From Marinobacter nitratireducens (GTDB lineage Bacteria > Pseudomonadota > Gammaproteobacteria > Pseudomonadales > Oleiphilaceae): a stretch of 64,000 nt of DNA. Under the pieces are notes generated by a model, which ran no database searches, was not told where the DNA came from, and saw only the letters and a program-made list of their open reading frames with translations. The stretch spans positions 1 through 64,000 of the forward strand of contig NZ_ANIE01000008.1 in NCBI RefSeq assembly GCF_000708045.1. Direction: 5' to 3'. Of this stretch, positions 9,303 through 17,731 are shown one piece after another. The translations under genes and the position numbers were made by a program. Each line of letters starts with the position of its first letter. Position 1 is the first letter of the stretch.

Positions 9303-9968
9303 TTAGCTACCGCTCCGTTCCCGGTTGTCCCGCGCCCAGGCGTAGATCCGTTCAAAGGCTTCGGCGACGGCTTCCGGTTTATGGGGCGGTTGAATCAAAG
9401 CCGCCAGCTTACCGTCAGGATTCAACAGGGCGAAATGGGCGCTATGGTCCACCAAAAGCTCACCATCCGCCTCACGATGCACAAACACCGCACTCAGGCT
9501 TTTTGCCAGGGCTCGGAGGGTGTCGAGATCACCGGTGTAACCATGGAAATGCTCGCCGAAAAAACCGGTGTAGGCTTTCAACTTCTCCGGCGTGTCATGC
9601 TCCGGGTCGGCACTGACCAGCAAGTAGTCCGGTTGTGGCAATTCATTGGAAATTAACTGATCGGTGCGCCGCAGGTTGGCCATCGCCGCCGGGCACACAT
9701 CCGGGCAGTTGGTGTACCCGACAAAAGCAAACGTCCAGCGCCCGCGCAGGCTTTCCCGGGTAACCGTCTCGCCGTTCTCATCGGTCAGCGTGAAATCTAC
9801 CAGCTCCCTGGGTTCGTCATAGACGTAGGCGTTCAACTCCGCCAGAACCGGTGCGGGCTCCGGCTCCTCATTACCGACCAGATACACCTGACGGGCGATC
9901 ACAAGGCCAAACACCAACAAAACCAGCAATAGAAGCGCGAATAGCGTTATCCGCACGGATCGATCCAT
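9303..9968 (-). CDS. Sco1/SenC family copper chaperone for cytochrome oxidase
   Basis: The 221-residue protein has one N-terminal membrane anchor (about residues 6-27) and a periplasmic thioredoxin-fold domain. The copper ligands of the family are visible: CPDVC (near 88-92) and a downstream histidine in DHSAH (near 172). Sco proteins deliver copper to the CuA site of oxidase subunit II. I chose the ATG at 9968 because GGGAG lies about 6 bases before it; an in-frame ATG at 9980 is the alternative. Further upstream codons run into hairpin repeat D and are not coding. It is the last gene of the oxidase assembly series that begins at surf1. Confidence 0.9.
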   Translation of the reverse strand: MDRSVRITLFALLLLVLLVFGLVIARQVYLVGNEEPEPAPVLAELNAYVYDEPRELVDFTLTDENGETVTRESLRGRWTFAFVGYTNCPDVCPAAMANLRRTDQLISNELPQPDYLLVSADPEHDTPEKLKAYTGFFGEHFHGYTGDLDTLRALAKSLSAVFVHREADGELLVDHSAHFALLNPDGKLAALIQPPHKPEAVAEAFERIYAWARDNRERSGS

Positions 9969-9999
9969 GGTGACTCCCATACCGAAACTTTTGGTGTAC

Positions 10000-10091
10000 G
10001 GAGCGGGTCGGTAAGTCTTTTCTTCTGGGAACAAACAACTCGCTGTGCTCAGACAATTGTTCCCGCCAGAAAAGACTTCCCCACCCACTCC
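10000..10091 (-). repeat. Hairpin repeat copy D
   Basis: The outer stem is 24 bp (10000-10023 with 10068-10091) with three mismatches. The inner stem is GGGAACAA/TTGTTCCC (10027-10034 with 10057-10064). On the minus strand the loop contains TGTCTGAGCACAGCGAGTT and the internal loop is GGC/AGA, as in copies A and F. It occupies most of the gap between cyoE (stop at 10112) and sco (start at 9968), so it would lie inside a cyoE-sco transcript. Confidence 0.85.
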
Positions 10092-10111
10092 TGCAGACGT
10101 TATTCGTGGCT

Positions 10112-11023
10112 TCAGAAGAAGACGAAATGGTCTACTAGAAGTACCACAAAGAGGGCCATCAGGTAAGTGATGGAGTATTTGAAGGTATTGAGAGCAACGC
10201 GGCGATCATCGCCCCTGTATAGCCGGATGGCGTATTGCAGAAAGCGCAGGCCGAGGGCCAGCGCGCCGATCAGGTAGATGCCGCCCGACATACCTGTGAC
10301 AAAAGGTAGCAGGCTGGCTGCCAGTAGCATGAGCGTATAGAGCAGTATGTGGAGTTCGGTGAAACGGTTGCCATGGGTGACCGGAAGCATGGGGATACCG
10401 GCCTTGGCGTATTCTTCTTTGCGGTGAATGGCCAGGGCCCAGAAGTGAGGTGGCGTCCAGGCGAAGATGATCAGCACCAGCAGCAGGGCGTGGCCTTCCA
10501 CTTCACCGGTGACGGCGGTCCAGCCCAGCAGCGGCGGCATCGCTCCGGCCAGTCCGCCGATGGTAATGTTCTGGGGTGTGGCTCGCTTCAGGAACAGGGT
10601 GTAGATGCCGGCATAGCCAACCAGTGAGGCCAGGGTCAGCCACGCGGTCAGTTCGTTTACCTGCCACATCAGGACGACCATACCGACACTGGCGAGAATC
10701 ACGGCAAACAGGATCGCATCCAACGGGGCAATCTTGCCTGTGGCGACCGGGCGTTTACGAGTGCGAGCCATGACGGTATCAATCTTCTGATCCACCACAT
10801 GGTTGACCACCGCCGCAGAACCCGCCAGCAACGCGATGCCGAGGTTGCCGTAGAGCATGACCTGCCAGTCCGGCACGCCGGGCACCGCCAGCAACATGCC
10901 GATCACGGACGTGAGGATCATAAGCGCCACAACTCTGGGCTTGGTCAGCTCCAGGTAGTCACGCCAGGAAATGGTCTGGTTTGCTGCTGACTGGGCCGCC
11001 AGCGCCTCGACTCGCTCGCTCAT
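10112..11023 (-). CDS. cyoE: Heme o synthase (protoheme IX farnesyltransferase)
   Basis: The 303-residue polytopic UbiA-type prenyltransferase converts heme b to heme o, the precursor of heme a. The metal-diphosphate motif NHVVDQKIDTVMARTRKRP is present near residues 75-95, and the second conserved region HRKEEYAKAGIPMLP lies near 200-215. About eight to nine membrane segments are visible. The start overlaps the end of ctaA by 4 bases, indicating translational coupling. CyoE and CtaA act in sequence, which fits the aa3 oxidase cluster around them; the name ctaB is used for the same enzyme in such clusters. Confidence 0.95.
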   Translation of the reverse strand: MSERVEALAAQSAANQTISWRDYLELTKPRVVALMILTSVIGMLLAVPGVPDWQVMLYGNLGIALLAGSAAVVNHVVDQKIDTVMARTRKRPVATGKIAPLDAILFAVILASVGMVVLMWQVNELTAWLTLASLVGYAGIYTLFLKRATPQNITIGGLAGAMPPLLGWTAVTGEVEGHALLLVLIIFAWTPPHFWALAIHRKEEYAKAGIPMLPVTHGNRFTELHILLYTLMLLAASLLPFVTGMSGGIYLIGALALGLRFLQYAIRLYRGDDRRVALNTFKYSITYLMALFVVLLVDHFVFF

Positions 11024-12123
11024 ACCGTCGCCTCACGATTAATTGTTGTTATTTGTGGATTTCCGGCGCCCTGGGCAAGGGGCAACCGATGGTACTGCCA
11101 GATCAGGTGGATCACCGTCAGCAGCAGGCCTGCTCCCATGGCGTTGTGCGCCACCGCCACAGGCAGCGGAATATGGAGCAGTACATTGGCCAGCCCCAGC
11201 GCGATCTGGGCACCCAGTGCCACAGCCACCAGTCCTACCGGTCCGGTTAAAGCGGACTCGTCGCGACGACGCCAGAGAGCGGCCAGCAGAAAGGTGAAGT
11301 AGCCCAGCACCACCATTGCACCGAGACGGTGCGTAACATGAATCGCCACCCGGCCATCGGCCTTAAGCTGACCACCGAGATAGTTGGGTCCGACATGCTG
11401 GGTGACATCAAACCCGTGCTCGAAGTCCATTCCTTCCGGCCACCATTGGCCCTGGCAGGTAGGCAGGTCGGTACAGGCAACGGCTGCGTAGTTCGATGCC
11501 GTCCAGGCCCCGAGCGCAATCTGGATAATCACCAGCAACAAGCCACCATATAACCAGGGACGCATGCCGGGTCTTGCCACGCCACCCTTGTTTTTTCCTA
11601 TGCCGTTCACTCGTCCACGAAGCCGGAGAGTGAGTAGTGTTAACAGACTCAGGGTGGTGAACCCTCCCAGCAGATGCAGGGCAACCACCTGAGGCCAGAG
11701 TTTCAGGGTCACGGTCCACATGCCGAACGCTCCCTGTAATACGATGAAGCCAGCGATGAAAAGCGGCAGTTTTACCGGGACGCCGGAGCGGCGGTGTCTG
11801 ACGGCATAGGCGGCGAGGCCGAACACGATCAGCCCCAGGGTGCCGGCCGCGTACCGATGAATCATCTCGGGCCAGCCCTTTTCCACCACCACTGGTGATT
11901 CCGGGAAGCGTGCGTTGGCAATGGCAATGTGGGCTTCGCTCTGGGGTACGGTCAGAAAGCCATAGCATCCTGGCCAGTCCGGGCAGCCAAGGCCGGCGTG
12001 AACCAGTCGTGTCCAGGCCCCCAACATAATCACAATCACCGCCAGACAGGTTGCGACCATCGCCCAGCGTTTCATCAGACGGACGGGCGTATCGGTAGAG
12101 GAAATCTCTTGCGTTTCTCGCAT
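11020..12123 (-). CDS. ctaA: Heme A synthase (CtaA/COX15)
   Basis: The 367-residue membrane protein oxidises the heme o methyl group to give heme a for oxidase subunit I. It has the CtaA/COX15 pattern of two similar four-helix halves. Conserved histidines appear in the first half (MIHRYAAGTLG, VALHLLGGFTTL) and second half (HVTHRLGAM, VAHNAMGAGLL). The extracellular cysteine pair region is visible in both halves (GCPDWPGCYG and ACTDLPTCQGQWWP). It lies 7 bases downstream of the CxxxC protein gene and overlaps cyoE by 4 bases. Confidence 0.93.
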   Translation of the reverse strand: MRETQEISSTDTPVRLMKRWAMVATCLAVIVIMLGAWTRLVHAGLGCPDWPGCYGFLTVPQSEAHIAIANARFPESPVVVEKGWPEMIHRYAAGTLGLIVFGLAAYAVRHRRSGVPVKLPLFIAGFIVLQGAFGMWTVTLKLWPQVVALHLLGGFTTLSLLTLLTLRLRGRVNGIGKNKGGVARPGMRPWLYGGLLLVIIQIALGAWTASNYAAVACTDLPTCQGQWWPEGMDFEHGFDVTQHVGPNYLGGQLKADGRVAIHVTHRLGAMVVLGYFTFLLAALWRRRDESALTGPVGLVAVALGAQIALGLANVLLHIPLPVAVAHNAMGAGLLLTVIHLIWQYHRLPLAQGAGNPQITTINREATV

Positions 12124-12130
12124 ACCACCC

Positions 12131-12775
12131 TTACCCGATCTGGGAAATCTTCAGCAGGTGTTTCAGGTCTTTCAGCACTTCCTTACCGGTGTTGCCCGTG
12201 CCGTAATGCATCATCAGGTTGCCGAACGGGTCGACCAGCAGGATACGCGGGGTTTTCTCCGGGTTAACGCCTGCGGGCCAGGCCGGCGCGGTGCCCGGCG
12301 CCGGCTGAAGGCGTTCCATCAGACTGTATTCCGAGTTCCACCGCTGGGCCAGATCGGCAGGCACGGAACCGAGCGCGGCGGCTCGCGAGACCCGGTTGGC
12401 ATTCTTCCCAAGTGCAATATTGACCTGCCGGGCGAGGTAGAGCAGTTGCTCGCAGTCACCGCCGCATTCGCCAGACACCACCAGCATCATCCACTGTGCC
12501 TCGGGTTTGTCCGGGCCAAAGCGTGCCCCCAGCGGCTGGCCGGATCGGGTCTGCAATTGCAGTTCGCTCACCGGTACAACAGGGTCGATGAGGACCCCGT
12601 TATTGGTGTGGCCTACCGGGTTGAGCCAGCCGGTGTAGAACATGATGGTTGCAAAGACCATGGGTCCGAAGCCAATCGCAAACAGCAGTATCGCCGTTCT
12701 GCGACCGCGCTGGATCTGTGCCGGAGTGGGGCCTTCCTTCTGATCGGAAATACGGTCAGCCATTGTCATTGTCAT
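12131..12775 (-). CDS. Membrane-anchored thioredoxin-like protein of the oxidase cluster
   Basis: This 214-residue protein is conserved in position between surf1 and ctaA in Pseudomonas-like oxidase clusters, where it is usually annotated as hypothetical. It has one membrane anchor at about residues 27-50. The exported part looks like a diverged Sco/thioredoxin fold: a strand MMLVVSGECGGDCEQLLYLARQ with a CxxxC motif (C104, C108) and a late strand ILLVDPFGNLMMHY. No obvious equivalent of the Sco histidine is present. By position and motif I infer a role in copper delivery or thiol handling during oxidase assembly. Its start overlaps surf1 by 20 bases; several in-frame ATG codons make the exact start uncertain by a few residues. 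Confidence 0.75.
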   Translation of the reverse strand: MTMTMADRISDQKEGPTPAQIQRGRRTAILLFAIGFGPMVFATIMFYTGWLNPVGHTNNGVLIDPVVPVSELQLQTRSGQPLGARFGPDKPEAQWMMLVVSGECGGDCEQLLYLARQVNIALGKNANRVSRAAALGSVPADLAQRWNSEYSLMERLQPAPGTAPAWPAGVNPEKTPRILLVDPFGNLMMHYGTGNTGKEVLKDLKHLLKISQIG

Positions 12776-13475
12776 TATTGGCTCCTGTCTTTCGGTAACT
12801 CGCCGCTACCGTCAATATAGTCAGTGCAACAGCAAGCGCAAACCATTGAGCCGCATAGCCATAATGGGTTTGCGGGCCCATCACATCAACCTGCCAGTCG
12901 GCCCTGAATGCCCCGGGCTGTTCCTTGCCTGCAAGCCTCACGATGGCGCCCGGTAGTCCCGGCACGCTCTGGTTCGCGGTTTCCTGCGGCAGGGTCTGCA
13001 CCCGCCTGGGCCAGCTGCCCGCAGGTTCACTGCGCTCACTCAACACCGGCGGTTCCGGGTAATCTGCCAGACGACCTTCCAGCATCACCGTCGCCCCTGG
13101 GGTGCTGATCGAAGGCAACGCCTGTCGGCTTCGCGGGGCCGGGACCCATCCGCGATTCACAACGACAGGCGGCCCCACCGTGGGATGAAAGTCGGTCAAC
13201 ACCTCATACCCGGGAATGCCGCTCCGGGTCCGGTTATCCAGCAACCAGGTCCGGTTGCCGTACACACCGCTCAGTGACACTGGCCGCCCCGAATCCAGGC
13301 CCTGGGCGACGAGCTCGTTCCAGGGTAATTCGAGAGCCTCTTGCTGCCACTGATCCAGCATCACCTGCTTCTGCCCAGCGCGATCCAGTTGCCAGATTCC
13401 GAGACCAATCAATAGTGGCAGGAAACACCCGGTGAATAGCATCAGGCGCCAGTCAAAACGCCACTTTCGGGACAT
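12756..13475 (-). CDS. SURF1 family oxidase assembly protein
   Basis: The protein has the SURF1 plan: an N-terminal membrane helix (LMLFTGCFLPLLIGLGIWQLDRA), a periplasmic domain and a C-terminal helix (QWFALAVALTILTVAAS). Conserved stretches include GIWQLDRAGQK, the PVVVNRGWVPAPRSR strand, and the end motif YGYAAQWFALA. SURF1 proteins help insert heme a into subunit I. I set the start at 13475 (MSRKWRFDWRL, 239 residues); the ATG at 13493 has a better spaced GGGAG and would add six residues. It is the first gene of the series surf1, CxxxC protein, ctaA, cyoE. Confidence 0.9.
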   Translation of the reverse strand: MSRKWRFDWRLMLFTGCFLPLLIGLGIWQLDRAGQKQVMLDQWQQEALELPWNELVAQGLDSGRPVSLSGVYGNRTWLLDNRTRSGIPGYEVLTDFHPTVGPPVVVNRGWVPAPRSRQALPSISTPGATVMLEGRLADYPEPPVLSERSEPAGSWPRRVQTLPQETANQSVPGLPGAIVRLAGKEQPGAFRADWQVDVMGPQTHYGYAAQWFALAVALTILTVAASYRKTGANNDNDNG

Positions 13476-13592
13476 ACGCTGTACCCCGATCATGCTCTGC
13501 TCCCGTTCACGCTCTGCTATAGTGACCTGAGCCGATGCCATCATAAACAGCATCCTCCAGCCGACAACGCTTACAAGAAACGGGGCACCTCC

Positions 13593-13796
13593 ATGCTGAA
13601 AGCTCTCATTGTGATTCTATTGCTCATGGTTCTCGCCAGCCTGTTCAGTGGTCTTTTCTTCCTGATCAAGGACGGTGGCAAAACCAACCGGGTCGTGAAT
13701 TCTCTGGCGGTTCGGGTCACCCTGAGCGTGCTGCTGCTCGCCGTGATCATGATTGCACTCTGGCAAGGTAGCCTGACCATGAACCCGACGCCTTGA
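13593..13796 (+). CDS. DUF2909 twin-transmembrane protein
   Basis: The 67-residue protein consists of two membrane helices (about 3-24 and 40-60) joined by a short polar loop with FFLIKDGGKTNRVVNSLAVRV. This matches the DUF2909 family, which is usually found beside oxidase subunit III in Pseudomonas-like bacteria. Its function is unknown. Here it is on the opposite strand to every other oxidase gene: divergent from surf1 and convergent with the subunit III gene, whose stop is 30 bases away. Confidence 0.8.
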   Translation: MLKALIVILLLMVLASLFSGLFFLIKDGGKTNRVVNSLAVRVTLSVLLLAVIMIALWQGSLTMNPTP

Positions 13797-13825
13797 TCAT
13801 CCAGCCTTACCGTTAATCCAATCAT

Positions 13826-14713
13826 TCACAGGATGTAGACGAAGATAAACAGCCCCAGCCAGACCACGTCCACAAAGTGCCAGTACCAGGCGGCGGCCTC
13901 AAAGCCAAAATGGTGATCCGCCGTGAAATGCCCTTTGATAACCCGAATCAGCATGATCACCAACATCAGCGTGCCGAGCGTCACATGGGCACCATGGAAG
14001 CCCGTCAACATAAAGAAGGTGCTGCCATAGATGCCGGACTGAAGCGTCAGATTCAGTTCCTGGTAGGCGTGCATATACTCTTCCGCCTGGAGAATCAGGA
14101 AGCCCAGAGCCAGCACAATGGTGGCGATCATCCAGATCTTGATCTTCTGCCGATTACCCGCCTTCAGGGCGTGGTGGGCAACCGTGATGGTGAAAGACGA
14201 GGTCACCAGAAGAATGGTATTCACCAGCGGCAGGCCCCAGGGACCGATCACGCTTTCCGGAGCCGGATAGGCTTCCGGGTTGGGGTTGTTGATCAGCGGC
14301 CAGGTGGCCTGAAACCCATCCCAGAGCATGGCACTGCTGCCACGATCGCCTTCACCCCCCAGCCACGGCACGGCAAACATCCGCACGTAGAATAAGGCCC
14401 CAAAGAAGGCCGCGAAGAACATGACCTCGGAGAAAATGAACCAGCTCATCCCCCACCGGAAAGAGCGATCCATCTGCGGACTGTACAGTCCCTCCCGACT
14501 TTCCCTGATGACATTGCCGAACCAGCCAAACAGCATGTAGGCCATGATCAGGGCACCAATGAAAAACATCACCCAGGCGCCCGTCGTACTCTCGCCCTGT
14601 CCGCTTTTCACCATGATCGATGCAACCCCATAGAGGGTGACGCCGAGGCCAACGGTCGCGATGATTGGCCACTTGCTCTGTTCCGGAACGTAGTAGGTCT
14701 GGTGATCCGCCAT
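13826..14713 (-). CDS. ctaE: Cytochrome c oxidase subunit III
   Basis: The 295-residue protein has seven membrane helices and the subunit III signatures SEVMFFAAFFGALFYVRM, HHALKAGNRQ and GFHGAHVTLGTLMLVIMLIRV, ending with FGFEAAAWYWHFVDVVWLGLFIFVYIL. ATG at 14713 has GGAGA five bases upstream; an in-frame ATG four codons earlier is less likely. Subunit III stabilises proton uptake in aa3 oxidases. It follows subunit I after 67 bases; in related clusters a ctaG/cox11 gene usually occupies this junction but here there is no room for one. Confidence 0.96.
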   Translation of the reverse strand: MADHQTYYVPEQSKWPIIATVGLGVTLYGVASIMVKSGQGESTTGAWVMFFIGALIMAYMLFGWFGNVIRESREGLYSPQMDRSFRWGMSWFIFSEVMFFAAFFGALFYVRMFAVPWLGGEGDRGSSAMLWDGFQATWPLINNPNPEAYPAPESVIGPWGLPLVNTILLVTSSFTITVAHHALKAGNRQKIKIWMIATIVLALGFLILQAEEYMHAYQELNLTLQSGIYGSTFFMLTGFHGAHVTLGTLMLVIMLIRVIKGHFTADHHFGFEAAAWYWHFVDVVWLGLFIFVYIL

Positions 14714-14780
14714 AGCTGTCTCCAATGGCTTAGCCGTTATCGTTTGTTGTTGTGTTTTACCGCTTCCTCGGCACCCCCGG

Positions 14781-16364
14781 TTATTTCACTTCCGGGGGCG
14801 TTGCGAAGGTATGGTAAGGCGCCGGTGAAGGCACGGTCCATTCAAGACCTTCCGCACCATCCCAGGGTTTTGCCTCAGCGGCTTTGCCACCCCGGACACA
14901 CTTCACCACGATAAACAGGAACAGCAGCTGAGTGGCTCCGAACATGAACGCTCCAACACTGGAGACCATATTGAAGTCAGCAAACTGCAGTGCGTAGTCG
15001 GGTATCCGGCGCGGCATGCCCGCAAGGCCAAGGAAGTGCATAGGGAAGAACGCCAGATTCATACCGATGAACGACAGCCAGAAATGGGTCTTGGCCAGGG
15101 TCTCGTCGTACATGTGCCCGGTCCACTTGGGCAACCAGAAGTAGGCCGATGCGAAGATGCCGAAGATGGCCCCCGGCACCAGCACGTAGTGGAAGTGAGC
15201 CACCACGAAGTAGGTGTCGTGGTACTGGAAGTCCGAGGGCGCTATGGCCAGCATCAGTCCGGAAAAGCCACCGATGGTGAACAGGATAACGAAGGCCACC
15301 GCGAACAGCATCGGTGCCTCAAAGCTCAGCGACCCACGGAACATGGTTGCCACCCAGTTGAATACTTTTACCCCGGTGGGCACGGCGATCAGCATGGTGG
15401 CGTACATGAAGAACAACTGCCCCGCCAGCGGAACCCCGACGGTGAACATGTGGTGGGCCCAGACGATGAAGGACAACAGGGCAATGGCACCGACCGCATA
15501 CACCATGGAGGCGTAGCCAAACAGCGGCTTGCGGGAGAAGGCCGGAATAATGTGAGACACCGCACCGAACGCCGGCAGAATCATGATGTAAACCTCGGGG
15601 TGCCCGAAGAACCAGAACACGTGCTGGAACAGGACCGGGTCGCCGCCGCCGGAGGCATCAAAGAAGCTGGTGCCAAAGTTGATGTCCATCAGCATCATCG
15701 TGACCACGCCCGCCAGTACCGGCATCACCGCAATCAACAGGAAGGCGGTGATCAGCCAGGTCCATACGAACAGGGGCATTTTCATCAGGGTCATCCCCGG
15801 TGCCCGCAGGTTCAGGATGGTGGCAATGACGTTGATGGCGCCCATGATGGAGGAAATCCCCATGATGTGGACCGCAAAAATAAAGAACGTGGTGCTGGGC
15901 GGGCCATAGGTTGTGGATAGGGGCGCGTAAAAGGTCCAGCCGAAGTTGGGCGCACCGCCTTCCATGAACAATGTGGATACCAGAATCAGGAAGGCACAGG
16001 GCAACAACCAGAAACTCCAGTTATTCATCCTGGGCAAAGCCATGTCCGGCGCCCCGATCATCAAAGGCAGCATCCAGTTAGCAAGGCCGACGAAGGCCGG
16101 CATAACGGCACCAAAGACCATGATCAGGCCATGCATGGTGGTCATCTGGTTAAAGAATTCCGGCTGCACAATCTGCAGGCCGGGCTGGAAGAGTTCGGCC
16201 CGGATGACCATCGCCATGCACCCCCCGAGGAGGAACATGGCGAAACTGAACACCAGGTACATGGTCCCGATGTCCTTGTGGTTGGTGGTCAAAAGCCAGC
16301 GGCTGATGCCTTTGGCCGGGCCGTGATGATGTTCCTGGGTGTGGGTATCTGCAACCGCACTCAT
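14781..16364 (-). CDS. ctaD: Cytochrome c oxidase subunit I (aa3-type)
   Basis: The 527-residue catalytic subunit has twelve membrane helices. The heme-copper centre is visible: WFFGHPEVYIMILP (CuB histidine cross-linked to tyrosine), VWAHHMFTVG (two CuB histidines), and FVVAHFHYVLVPG (heme a3 and heme a ligands). The tyrosine of HPEVY places it among A-type oxidases. Together with the CuA-containing subunit II, this is a proton-pumping cytochrome c oxidase. The gene lies 54 bases after subunit II on the same strand and is evidently in the same operon. Confidence 0.97.
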   Translation of the reverse strand: MSAVADTHTQEHHHGPAKGISRWLLTTNHKDIGTMYLVFSFAMFLLGGCMAMVIRAELFQPGLQIVQPEFFNQMTTMHGLIMVFGAVMPAFVGLANWMLPLMIGAPDMALPRMNNWSFWLLPCAFLILVSTLFMEGGAPNFGWTFYAPLSTTYGPPSTTFFIFAVHIMGISSIMGAINVIATILNLRAPGMTLMKMPLFVWTWLITAFLLIAVMPVLAGVVTMMLMDINFGTSFFDASGGGDPVLFQHVFWFFGHPEVYIMILPAFGAVSHIIPAFSRKPLFGYASMVYAVGAIALLSFIVWAHHMFTVGVPLAGQLFFMYATMLIAVPTGVKVFNWVATMFRGSLSFEAPMLFAVAFVILFTIGGFSGLMLAIAPSDFQYHDTYFVVAHFHYVLVPGAIFGIFASAYFWLPKWTGHMYDETLAKTHFWLSFIGMNLAFFPMHFLGLAGMPRRIPDYALQFADFNMVSSVGAFMFGATQLLFLFIVVKCVRGGKAAEAKPWDGAEGLEWTVPSPAPYHTFATPPEVK

Positions 16365-16418
16365 GAAAACCCCCGTTACCGCCGTATTTGGCTGGCGAAT
16401 TCCGTTATCTGGTGTCGA

Positions 16419-17543
16419 TTACTGCTGGTTCTTGTAATCGAATATCTGTTTCGGCGTGACCATGTCTCCGGTGTTATTACCCCAGGCATTACGCTCGAAA
16501 GTAATAATCGCCGCCAGGTCCACTTCGCTCAGCTGACCACCGAATGCCTGCATGGCAGTGCCAGACTTGCCGTGCACCACAATATCGATATGGGCTGCCA
16601 TGTCGCCGGTCGCAATCGGGCTGCCCTTGAGAGCGGGGAACGCCGGGGGCGCACCACTGCCATCGGGCTGGTGGCAGGCCGCACAGTTGGTCTGGTAAGA
16701 CTTCTCGCCACGCGCCATCAATTCGGCCATGGTCCAGTCTTTCTGGGTCAGCTCACGCTCTTTCTCGGCCGCCGCTTTCTGTTCAGCGACCCAGGTGTTG
16801 TACTCCGCCTCTGGAACGGCTTTCACCACCACTGGCATAAATCCGTGGTTTTTGCCACAAAGCTCGGTGCACTGACCGCGATAGATGCCGGGCTCATCCA
16901 CCCGGGTCCAGGCTTCGTTGATAAAGCCCGGGATGGCATCTTTCTTGACGCCGAAATCCGGCACCCACCAGGAATGGATGACATCGTTGGCCGTCAGCAA
17001 CAGACGTATTTTCTTGCCGACAGGCACGATCAGAGGATTGTCCACCTCAAGCAGGTAGTTCTCCCCCTTGTTCTGACGGTTATTGATCTGGTCTGGAGGA
17101 GTGGCGAGATTGGAGAAGTACCCGAACTCTTCATCGAGATACTCGTATTGCCACTTCCATTGGTAGCCGGTGATTTTGATGTCTACATCTGCCTCGCTGG
17201 TGTCGTACATATCGACAAGCGTTGCAGTGGCAGGAATGGCCATAACAACCAGTATCACGAAGGGGATAATGGTCCAGAGTATTTCCACCACGGTGTTCTC
17301 GTGGAAGTTGGCTGGTTTGTGGCCCTGGGATTTCCGGTGGGCAAAGATCGACCAGAACATTACCCCGAACACCACGACGCCGATGACGACGCAGATCCAG
17401 AGAATGGTCATGTGAAGGCTGAATATCTCATTGCTGGTGCCGGTCACCCCGGGCGTCATATTCACCGTCCAGTCCGCCATGGACAAGGTCGGTAACATAA
17501 GTCCGCCAACAAGGGCACCTGCCCGCTTAGCGTGCACGCGCAT
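16419..17543 (-). CDS. ctaC: Cytochrome c oxidase subunit II with C-terminal cytochrome c domain
   Basis: The 374-residue precursor begins with a signal peptide (MRVHAKRAGALVGGLMLPTLSMA) followed by two membrane helices and the cupredoxin domain. The dinuclear CuA site is complete: CTELCGKNHGFM at about residues 222-233, with an upstream histidine in HSWWVPDFG. A monoheme cytochrome c domain is fused at the C-terminus (CAACH near 286-290 and an axial methionine in GTAMQAFGG), which makes it a caa3-type subunit. ATG at 17543 was chosen since it starts the signal peptide; upstream codons lack coding character. It is the first gene of the structural operon ctaC-ctaD-ctaE. Confidence 0.96.
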   Translation of the reverse strand: MRVHAKRAGALVGGLMLPTLSMADWTVNMTPGVTGTSNEIFSLHMTILWICVVIGVVVFGVMFWSIFAHRKSQGHKPANFHENTVVEILWTIIPFVILVVMAIPATATLVDMYDTSEADVDIKITGYQWKWQYEYLDEEFGYFSNLATPPDQINNRQNKGENYLLEVDNPLIVPVGKKIRLLLTANDVIHSWWVPDFGVKKDAIPGFINEAWTRVDEPGIYRGQCTELCGKNHGFMPVVVKAVPEAEYNTWVAEQKAAAEKERELTQKDWTMAELMARGEKSYQTNCAACHQPDGSGAPPAFPALKGSPIATGDMAAHIDIVVHGKSGTAMQAFGGQLSEVDLAAIITFERNAWGNNTGDMVTPKQIFDYKNQQ

Positions 17544-17731
17544 ACTGTGTCTCCACAGAGTGTTATTCTTGTCGGATTTTGCGTAATCCCTTTGATTTCC
17601 CTGGGTGCTCGCACACACCGGCAGGAGATCAAAGTGGAAGCCTGCTTACGGATATACCAAATTCGAGTATAGACACAGATCAAGAAAAGGCTAAAAAATG
17701 GCCTAAATCCAAAACTGCTAACCAGGAATTT

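Noticed and set aside
16131..17495. Open frame of 454 codons on the plus strand
   Set aside because: It is antisense to oxidase subunits I and II. The translation has the composition of an antisense shadow and no recognisable domain.
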